Virus record (IMG/VR): IMGVR_UViG_3300020469_000290
Location: 1 to 22,520 of that record
Origin: a virus
Direction: 5' to 3' (one strand)
Length of the DNA stretch: 22,520 nt
A program made the position numbers and the translations under genes. Each line of letters starts with the position of its first letter. Position 1 is the first letter of the stretch. The notes beneath the pieces were generated by a model, which saw only the letters and a list, made by a program, of their open reading frames with translations, did not search any database and was not told the DNA's origin. Below are positions 14,390 to 18,868 of the stretch, in pieces.

Positions 14390-15352
14390 CTATGCAGCTT
14401 TTGCGAAAGGGAAAGAACTAATTACTTTCTGTACCCGCTCAGACTTTTTAACTTGAGCAACTGGAAAGTCTACAGAGTTCTTACGGCTACCGCGATGGTG
14501 GCTAGACCAATCAGTCAATGTATTGTACAAAGCCCAATGGTTCTGGCCCATGTTGCGGCGGTAATGTGTTAAGTATTTATCCCACATATAAACTAAGCTG
14601 CTGTTGTTGTAGGCCGTAGGCATATTCATAATATCATATGCTCGCTCACCTTCAGCAACTTTACCTATTGCAAACTTAGAACCCGCAGCTTCTGCGATAT
14701 GAATAAAAGCATTTGTATCATCAAGCTCTTCATTCGCCCACTTAGCCCATATCTCATTCTGCTTATCCAGCATCCCGATAATACCGTTCAACTGTCTAGC
14801 GCCATGATCTACATTAAGTTTCTGAGTGTGTCGCGCTTTGTAGATTGTAGCAGCTCCAGTAATAAATACTTGGTGATTAGTACAAGCTGACTGATGCGCT
14901 CCAGCACTGGCTTGGTAGGGCCACACTGAGTTAAAAGAATTGATGTGTAGCATAGTCATTTGTGCCGTGTCACCATCGGGAGTTTGTATCTCATGGTTGG
15001 GCAGCAAGTGCCTAACAAAACATACTGAGCCGTTGTCGCCTACTTGAATGTTTTCTTTAATGCCATCAAGATTTAACTCACTACGCTCTAGTACATTGCG
15101 AGCGGTATCAATCATTTCTTTGTGGGATACAGGCTTGTATCGCTCACCGTGGATTGCTAAAGCATCCCCAGTATCTTCACGATAGTAAACTCTTTTATTA
15201 TTTAAAGAGTGGATACCCCCAAACTTGTCAGAGTTTTTAGCTTTATATAACACTGGCGAAGAAGCCACTTCAAAATCAGCACCGCCGTACCCGTCATTTC
15301 TTAGGGTGTCGAGGGCTGATCTGTTGCCGAACATTGATACTACTGTATTCAT
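14390..15352 (-). CDS. DUF932 family phage protein
   Basis: This 320-residue protein fits DUF932 (phage/plasmid-like protein family). Recognisable parts are an early YREDTGDALAIHGERYKPVS segment, a central block with INSFNSVWPYQASAGAHQSA followed by CTNHQVF, and a C-terminal NMGQNHWALYNTLTDWSSHH. Biochemistry is unknown; members occur in phages and plasmids near replication or recombination genes. It has its own promoter (15510-15538) and a structured leader, with GGAG five bases before the ATG, so it may be made in large amounts early. A 63-base gap without a clear terminator separates it from the HTH gene. Confidence 0.87.
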   Translation of the reverse strand: MNTVVSMFGNRSALDTLRNDGYGGADFEVASSPVLYKAKNSDKFGGIHSLNNKRVYYREDTGDALAIHGERYKPVSHKEMIDTARNVLERSELNLDGIKENIQVGDNGSVCFVRHLLPNHEIQTPDGDTAQMTMLHINSFNSVWPYQASAGAHQSACTNHQVFITGAATIYKARHTQKLNVDHGARQLNGIIGMLDKQNEIWAKWANEELDDTNAFIHIAEAAGSKFAIGKVAEGERAYDIMNMPTAYNNSSLVYMWDKYLTHYRRNMGQNHWALYNTLTDWSSHHRGSRKNSVDFPVAQVKKSERVQKVISSFPFAKAA

Positions 15353-15506
15353 ACGAACTCCACAGTTACAAAATAATAAGTTACCAACTTCTTACTGTCG
15401 CTCTTTAAGGTTCCCGAAGGAGGCGACGGGTCATGCTTCACGGTGCATCCAACCGACCTACCTGTTTTTAAGAAGGTCGTAAGACCTTCCTTCTTTAAAA
15501 CAGGTA
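15353..15506 (-). promoter_or_regulatory. Structured 5' leader of the DUF932 mRNA
   Basis: From a predicted start near 15503 the leader runs about 150 nt to the ATG at 15352. Read leftward it holds three elements. The first is the hairpin at 15459-15506. The second is a GGTC...GACC helix (15455-15458 with 15429-15432) that closes a GCAT/ATGC-type inner helix (15445-15448 with 15433-15436). The third is a GTCGC/GCGAC helix (15423-15427 with 15397-15401) enclosing TCC-TTCG-GGA (15412-15421), a UUCG tetraloop. No ORF or T-run is seen. A cis-acting RNA element is inferred. Confidence 0.6.
15459..15506 (-). repeat. Two-register hairpin at the 5' end of the DUF932 leader
   Basis: The outer arms TACCTGTTTT (15459-15468) and AAAACAGGTA (15497-15506) pair perfectly. 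Inside, AAGAAGG can pair with CCTTCTT (15470-15476 with 15489-15495), or GAAGGTC can pair with GACCTTC (15472-15478 with 15483-15489) around GTAA. These two options exclude each other. The core repeats at 17598-17648 with compensating changes. There is no following T-run on either strand, so it is not a simple terminator. Confidence 0.75.
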
Positions 15507-15509
15507 AGG

Positions 15510-15538
15510 ATTATAAAGTATTTTAGATACCTCGTCAA
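15510..15538 (-). promoter_or_regulatory. Sigma-70-type promoter for the DUF932 gene
   Basis: Read leftward, TTGACG (15538-15533), a 17-base spacer and a perfect TATAAT (15515-15510) are present. The predicted start is near 15503, within the first bases of the hairpin. The TGA of the -35 box is the stop codon of the GP88-type gene (15535-15537). Confidence 0.87.
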
Positions 15539-16344
15539 GCCGCTGCTCTAATTGTTATAGGATCTGCAAAGAAATTAAACTTACCAAGCTCACCTAATCT
15601 AGTTTTCTTTTGTGATCCTTTGCGCTTCAGCGATCCTACCGCACCGTCAGTATCTAAAAACCTTAAGTCGGTATCATCAAAGCTTGATAGTTTTATTTTA
15701 CTACCTCGCACAATTATACTATTCGGTATTGTAAACTCCCCTTTGGCCTCCTTAGTATTAAAAGATATAACTGTATTCAAGCCCAGCTTCACAGCCTTAA
15801 TAAAATTATTAATACACTTTGTATTGTTGAAGGATGCTGAGTAAGTTAAGTGATAGTTAGATAGTTTATTCTTTTTAACTCTGGTTAAGATCTTAGTGTA
15901 ATCATAAAACTGCACGTTAGGCAGCGACACAATCAAATCAGACCAATCCACATCACTAGTACCATTGAGACGAATGCAATAGTTATTTGTTTCGTTCTTA
16001 AGTATCTCAGTTCTAAGACGATCTTTAAAGCCATCGGGATCTTTAAGATATTGCACCGTCCTTCTAGTCATAGCTAACTGTGATTGATTCATTGCAAGCC
16101 GCCCAGAAGTTTTACCTAAACACTCATCTTCACACCCAGCAGTAGTAGCATAAGCACATAAAGTCTTAGTAGCTACAGCATTTGAGGGTTGCAAATACAA
16201 TATACCTGTGGTATAATCTTTTAATTTAAAGCCTTTTAAGACCTTAGTAGAGCTATTAAAACCTAACAAAGGATATTTATAATTATATATATAATCTTTG
16301 TAGGGCTTAATAGTCTTCAAAGCTGTTGAAGTTATTAGATCCAT
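15535..16344 (-). CDS. GP88 family phage protein
   Basis: This 269-residue protein fits the GP88 family (Pfam PF17338, from memory). A cysteine cluster (C63, C71, C75 in the TLCAYATTAGCEDECLGKTS region) is followed by GRLAMNQSQLAMTRR, then IRLNGTSDVDW (residues 124-134), QFYDYTK (145-151) and HLTYSASFN (165-173). The alternating strand motifs suggest a TIM-barrel-like fold, and the cysteines suggest a metal or Fe-S site, although the spacing CX7CX3C is not the standard radical-SAM CX3CX2C. Function is unknown. AGGAAG precedes the ATG. It is in the early part of the leftward unit and upstream of DUF932. Confidence 0.82.
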   Translation of the reverse strand: MDLITSTALKTIKPYKDYIYNYKYPLLGFNSSTKVLKGFKLKDYTTGILYLQPSNAVATKTLCAYATTAGCEDECLGKTSGRLAMNQSQLAMTRRTVQYLKDPDGFKDRLRTEILKNETNNYCIRLNGTSDVDWSDLIVSLPNVQFYDYTKILTRVKKNKLSNYHLTYSASFNNTKCINNFIKAVKLGLNTVISFNTKEAKGEFTIPNSIIVRGSKIKLSSFDDTDLRFLDTDGAVGSLKRKGSQKKTRLGELGKFNFFADPITIRAAA

Positions 16345-16351
16345 ATTCTTC

Positions 16352-16543
16352 CTACTTATTTACTTTCCTAAATTCTACCCTACGCTTAAGTTCTTCCTGA
16401 CATTTTGAAGCGGCTTCATTAAAGGTATAAGAAGAAGAACGATGGCAAAACTTAACTTTATTTGAGTATCTTAATCCCATTTCAGCGACTTGAGAGTCCG
16501 ACAAAGGCTCCAATATATCTTCAATTGACATTCTAGTAATCAT
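16352..16543 (-). CDS. Hypothetical 63-residue protein
   Basis: The protein starts MITRMSIEDILEPLSDSQVA and has a basic C-terminal half (CQEELKRRVEFRKVNK) with two cysteines (33 and 48). The ATG at 16543 has GGAG five bases upstream. I do not recognise a family. It lies between the small membrane protein gene and the GP88-type gene, with gaps of eight and seven bases. A host-takeover role is possible by position only. Confidence 0.67.
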   Translation of the reverse strand: MITRMSIEDILEPLSDSQVAEMGLRYSNKVKFCHRSSSYTFNEAASKCQEELKRRVEFRKVNK

Positions 16544-16551
16544 ACTTGCTC

Positions 16552-16770
16552 CTAAATTATTCTATCTTTCTTTAAACCATTGTAGACCATTGCTACAAAG
16601 CACCAACTAACTATTGCACCAAATAGTAGAAAACAAACTGCGAATACTAAAGTTAGACCCTCAAGAATAGTACCGCTCAACACCATAGATAGCAGTATAG
16701 CACCGCTATAAGTAGTAATTATAGCTGCTACTGCCATCCACGAAAGTAAAACAATTACGCCTAGAATCAT
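16552..16770 (-). CDS. Small membrane protein with two hydrophobic segments
   Basis: The 72-residue product is almost wholly hydrophobic, with segments at about 2-30 and 36-62, and ends with a positive cluster (LKKDR) that should stay in the cytoplasm. The two segments are joined by a short SGTILEG loop, giving an inner-membrane hairpin. The ribosome site AGGAG follows directly after the terminator T-run at 16782-16786. The size and topology fit a phage inner-membrane protein such as a holin-like or exclusion protein. Its early position argues against lysis. Not recognised. Confidence 0.72.
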   Translation of the reverse strand: MILGVIVLLSWMAVAAIITTYSGAILLSMVLSGTILEGLTLVFAVCFLLFGAIVSWCFVAMVYNGLKKDRII

Positions 16771-16781
16771 ACAATTCTCCT

Positions 16782-16800
16782 AAAAAGCCCCCGAAGGGGC
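16782..16800 (-). terminator. UUCG-loop rho-independent terminator
   Basis: Read leftward, GCCCC-TTCG-GGGGC (16800-16787) is followed by TTTTT (16786-16782). It sits just after the gene ending at 16808 and before the membrane protein gene. It should make transcription drop between early genes. Confidence 0.88.
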
Positions 16801-16807
16801 AGTTAAT

Positions 16808-17104
16808 TTATTTAGCAAGATCTTCCATACGATAAGAAATTGCATCGTCAATAGCTTCTAAGATTTTTCTAGTAACCCTAGATTCTACATGATTTATTTG
16901 TTCTTCTACTATAAACCTCATTGCAGCAGCATAATCTTTTCTATCAATTCTATTATCTAAATTATATCTTAAATCAGATACTGCCTTGGCAAACTCCTGC
17001 AAAGTTTGAGTGCTATAACCAACATCAAGATAATTACTATATTGTGTGCTATACTCACGCTTTTCCGAACGACTTAGTTGTTCACCGTCTTTATTAAAAA
17101 TCAT
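16808..17104 (-). CDS. Hypothetical 98-residue helical protein
   Basis: The protein starts MIFNKDGEQLSRSEKREYST and appears mainly helical, with alternating Lys/Arg and Glu/Asp (DLRYNLDNRIDRKDYAAAMR) and a C-terminal amphipathic helix. I do not recognise a family. It is the second gene of the leftward unit, flanked by terminators on both sides and possibly served by the promoter at 17132-17161. Such an arrangement is typical of early genes with individually set expression. Confidence 0.68.
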   Translation of the reverse strand: MIFNKDGEQLSRSEKREYSTQYSNYLDVGYSTQTLQEFAKAVSDLRYNLDNRIDRKDYAAAMRFIVEEQINHVESRVTRKILEAIDDAISYRMEDLAK

Positions 17105-17115
17105 ATTTATTACCT

Positions 17116-17156
17116 AAAAAATTACAAAGGGATTGTAAAGCCCCCGAAGGGGCTTT
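17116..17156 (-). terminator. Tandem hairpin terminator after the first leftward gene
   Basis: Read leftward, AAAGCCCC-TTCG-GGGGCTTT (17156-17137) is followed by a second hairpin, TTACAA-TCCCT-TTGTAA (17138-17122), and then six Ts (17121-17116). The two stems share bases 17137-17138. The first has a perfect 8-bp stem and a UUCG loop but only a short T-run; the second supplies the long T-run. Confidence 0.8.
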
Positions 17157-17161
17157 GTCAA
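17132..17161 (-). promoter_or_regulatory. Possible promoter with the terminator hairpin as its spacer
   Basis: Read leftward, TTGACA (17161-17156), an 18-base spacer and TACAAT (17137-17132) match sigma-70 elements. The spacer is almost exactly the UUCG hairpin. The predicted start near 17125 lies about 20 bases before the ATG at 17104. The 18-base spacing makes this less certain than the other promoters. Confidence 0.5.
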
Positions 17162-17163
17162 GT

Positions 17164-17538
17164 TTAGATCATGCCAAGGTCAGCAGCAGTAGCAATTCGT
17201 GGAGCCGAGGAAGTCTTAAAGTTCTTTGAGACTTTGCCTTTGGCAGTGATCGGAGCTTCTTGATTCGGCTTGAGATCCTCAGTTTTAAGTACCTTAAGGT
17301 ACTTAGCAGCAGCCGAGTTCTTCGCAGTAATCTTTTTGACATTGAACAGCTTGTTGATGTCACCAGCCAAAGGCTCACCGTCATGCACTGATTTAATTAC
17401 AGCACCGAATCGGGCCTTGAGTTTATTAAACTCAAATCGCTTCAGATCATTCTCACCGATAAACTTATACGCCAAGGTCGCAGCAACTGCATAGATTGCT
17501 TTGTTGGTAGCGGGACGAGTCATATCAAAATTAGCCAT
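17164..17538 (-). CDS. Hypothetical 124-residue protein, first gene of the leftward unit
   Basis: The protein starts MANFDMTRPATNKAIYAVAA. An Ala/Lys-rich helical first half is followed by a basic, low-complexity C-terminal region (PITAKGKVSKNFKTSSAPR) and a hydrophobic end (ADLGMI). I do not recognise a family. It is the first gene behind the strong leftward promoter at 18202-18230 and its 650-nt leader, and it is followed by a tandem terminator, so it should be abundant and early. By position it could be a host-takeover or DNA-binding factor. Confidence 0.75.
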   Translation of the reverse strand: MANFDMTRPATNKAIYAVAATLAYKFIGENDLKRFEFNKLKARFGAVIKSVHDGEPLAGDINKLFNVKKITAKNSAAAKYLKVLKTEDLKPNQEAPITAKGKVSKNFKTSSAPRIATAADLGMI

Positions 17539-17552
17539 ATTAGTTTCCTAAT
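17539..17552 (-). promoter_or_regulatory. Hairpin enclosing the ribosome site of the first leftward gene
   Basis: Read leftward, ATTAG-GAAA-CTAAT directly abuts the ATG at 17538. The ribosome site AGGA (17549-17546) spans the end of the stem and the GAAA loop, a GNRA tetraloop. It could tune initiation. Confidence 0.5.
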
Positions 17553-17597
17553 CGTATTTTTCGGTGCCAAGCAGCATCGGCTCGGCGGTTTCTAAAC

Positions 17598-17648
17598 CTC
17601 TATATTTTCTTAAGAGGTCGTAAGACCTCCTCTTAAGAAAATATAGAG
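17598..17648 (-). repeat. Two-register hairpin, sibling of the one at 15459-15506
   Basis: A perfect 20-bp stem (17598-17617 with 17629-17648) closes an 11-base loop. Alternatively GAGGTC pairs with GACCTC (17614-17619 with 17624-17629) around GTAA. The core differs from its sibling by matched changes (GAGG with CCTC here, GAAGG with CCTTC there). Confidence 0.75.
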
Positions 17649-17998
17649 TTTATTAAATCTATAAAACCTAAGAGGTTTTATAGATTTAAGAGGTTAAAAG
17701 ACCCTTTGGGTCTTTTAGATTGGGAAGTCTTTAGCTCTTCTTAGGAAGAGCTAGATTGGCTTTGAGGTCGGTGGGCTATTTAGTTTTCAACTTGTTGAAA
17801 ACTATGAAGATCTTCTAAGTAATACATTACTTAGAAGACTCTAAAGCCTTTCAGTTTACTTTGTAAACTAGAAAGGCTTGGGAAGTCTCAGCCCCTTAAA
17901 GTCTCTAGAGACTTTAAAGATCTATTTAGTTTCTAAATAGATTGGGTTCCAGACTATAAAGATTTTAGAGATCTTCTTAGAGTTTCTTAGAGCTTTAG

Positions 17999-18057
17999 AG
18001 GGGTGGGCAGGTGGCCGTGGGGGGTACTGTATATATATACTAAATCATATACATTTT
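17999..18057. other. G-rich block next to an AT-rich block (possible origin element)
   Basis: On the + strand a G-rich stretch at 17999-18025 (runs of four, three and six Gs) is followed directly by an AT-rich stretch at 18026-18057 that includes TATATATATAC. The pair stands out from the surrounding hairpins and lies in the main intergenic control region. An unwinding element or G-quadruplex is possible; no repeated initiator-binding sites prove an origin. Confidence 0.35.
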
Positions 18058-18082
18058 AGGAAGATTTTGGATGTAAACCAGC

Positions 18083-18150
18083 TTAGCCGGGTCTTTAAAG
18101 TCCTACTAACCTCCATATGAGCCAAAAGTAGTTTAGCCGGATCTTCAAAG
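18083..18150. repeat. Two 18-bp direct repeats exactly 50 bp apart
   Basis: TTAGCCGGGTCTTTAAAG (18083-18100) and TTAGCCGGATCTTCAAAG (18133-18150) agree at 16 of 18 positions and start 50 bp apart. They lie in the predicted leader, 45-112 bases after the leftward transcription start. They could be protein-binding sites on DNA or RNA. Confidence 0.75.
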
Positions 18151-18201
18151 ACTTTAAAGAGGCTACCTAGATATAGGTATAGCCCCGGTGGGTCTATGGA
18201 T

Positions 18202-18230
18202 ATTATAGAGTTCAATTTAACATTTGTCAA
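18202..18230 (-). promoter_or_regulatory. Main leftward promoter, perfect sigma-70 consensus
   Basis: Read leftward, TTGACA (18230-18225), 17 bases and TATAAT (18207-18202) match the consensus at every position. The predicted start is near 18195. It should drive the whole leftward unit, beginning with the hairpin-array leader. Confidence 0.9.
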
Positions 18231-18248
18231 GAAAAAACTTGACAAATG
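18221..18248. repeat. 11-bp inverted repeat at the centre of the divergent promoter
   Basis: CATTTGTCAAG (18221-18231) and CTTGACAAATG (18238-18248) are exact reverse complements around six As. Each arm contains one -35 box. The dyad is a natural operator position, since one bound protein dimer would cover both -35 elements. Confidence 0.85.
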
Positions 18249-18267
18249 TGTAAACCACTTCTATAAT
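18239..18267 (+). promoter_or_regulatory. Main rightward promoter, perfect sigma-70 consensus
   Basis: TTGACA (18239-18244), 17 bases and TATAAT (18262-18267) match the consensus at every position. The usual seven-base distance puts the start at about 18274, the A of the terminase small subunit ATG, so the mRNA would be leaderless. Confidence 0.9.
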
Positions 18268-18273
18268 AAAAGA

Positions 18274-18657
18274 ATGAAAAAAGAATTGACAACAAAACAA
18301 CAAACTTTTCTAGATCATTTAGTTGATACAGGAGGTGATCCTAAGCAAGCAGCCGAACTAGCTGGCTACGCTCCTAATACTCATTGGCAAGTAACTAAAG
18401 CTTTAAAGAATGAGATAGTGGACTTAGCATCTAGTATTTTGGCTCAGTCTGCACCTAAAGCTGCTATGAAGCTTGTGCATGTGATGGAGTCTGATCAGCC
18501 TATGCCTCAAGTCAATCAAAGACTTCAGGCCGCACAGACTATTTTAGATAGAGTGGGACTAGGCAAGGCAGACAAATTAGATGTCAGCCATAAAGTTGAA
18601 GGAGGGATTTTTGTGCTACCTGCTAAAGAAGAGGTAGTAATTAATGTTGAAGCGTAG
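18274..18657 (+). CDS. Terminase small subunit-like protein
   Basis: The 127-residue protein has an N-terminal helix-turn-helix at about 5-47 (LTTKQQTFLDHLVDTGGDPK, then QAAELAGYAPNTHWQVTKAL), a helical middle (LAQSAPKAAMKLVHVM...LQAAQTILDRVGLGKAD) and a short C-terminal strand region ending in VINVEA. This is the usual layout of phage terminase small subunits, which recognise packaging sites and feed DNA to the large subunit. The large subunit is encoded two genes downstream. The frame could extend to ATG 18196, but that would place the promoter inside the gene, so ATG 18274 is preferred. It has no upstream ribosome site. Confidence 0.82.
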   Translation: MKKELTTKQQTFLDHLVDTGGDPKQAAELAGYAPNTHWQVTKALKNEIVDLASSILAQSAPKAAMKLVHVMESDQPMPQVNQRLQAAQTILDRVGLGKADKLDVSHKVEGGIFVLPAKEEVVINVEA

Positions 18658-18868
18658 GACAAGTTCTACAATTCCTTTTGGTTATGTTCTTTCTGAAGAT
18701 CCTTTGTTTCTAGAAGAGGTTCCAGAACAAATAAAAGTCTTAGACGAAATTAAGCCACTAATAAAAGAAAGGGCCTTGAGTTTGCGCGAAGGCGCTACTT
18801 GGATAGAACATAAAACAGGGCGTAGATTAAGTCACGCAGGTTTAAAAAAGATTGTAGAAAATGGATGA
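18644..18868 (+). CDS. 74-residue HTH-like protein, possible detached terminase N-terminal module
   Basis: The protein contains TIPFGYVLSEDPLFLEEVPE, then a helical region with SLREGATWIEHKTGRRLSHA leading to GLKKIVENG. I recall the same 'IPFGY...SEDP...KTGR..SH.GLKK' segment from the N-terminus of terminase large subunits in some marine phages, where it looks like the helix-turn-helix linker of serine recombinases. Here it is a separate gene, out of frame with the terminase and overlapping it by eight bases. It also overlaps the small subunit gene by 14 bases. A DNA-binding packaging accessory role is inferred. Confidence 0.7.
   Translation: MLKRRTSSTIPFGYVLSEDPLFLEEVPEQIKVLDEIKPLIKERALSLREGATWIEHKTGRRLSHAGLKKIVENG

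Larger units (their letters stand above)
17539..18195 (-). ncRNA. Hairpin-array leader of the leftward transcript (candidate structured RNA)
   Basis: This is the gene-free stretch between the divergent units. It holds nine consecutive hairpins: 17598-17648, 17653-17689 (17-bp perfect stem, 3-nt loop), 17695-17717, 17732-17753, 17781-17804, 17811-17838, 17844-17879 (one bulge), 17896-17917 (22-nt palindrome) and 17920-17942. The stem sequences all differ. Read leftward, four are preceded by a box like CCCAATCTA (at 17716-17724, 17752-17760, 17874-17882, 17938-17946), and CCCACC occurs at 17770-17775, 18002-18007 and 18187-18192. With a start near 18195 all of this would be transcribed. Alternative: a DNA element such as an origin. 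Confidence 0.65.

Noticed and set aside
15459-15506. Rho-independent terminator
   Set aside because: No T-run follows the hairpin on either strand, and on the leftward strand it lies just after a promoter.
15353-15534. tRNA or tmRNA gene
   Set aside because: There is no 7-bp acceptor stem, anticodon arm or TTCGAATC-type T-arm with correct spacing. The helices fit an mRNA leader.
17539-18000. CRISPR array
   Set aside because: The palindromes differ from each other in sequence and length, and there are no identical repeats with regular spacers.
18045-18245. A 66-codon leftward frame, and a 23-codon frame within it starting at ATG 18117, as a gene or leader peptide
   Set aside because: The long version starts upstream of the leftward promoter and neither has a ribosome site. 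The composition is not protein-like, and the region is explained better as leader RNA.
18196-18273. N-terminal extension of the terminase small subunit from ATG 18196
   Set aside because: The extension would cover the whole divergent promoter and its inverted repeat, and the terminase-like sequence begins only at MKKELTTKQQ.
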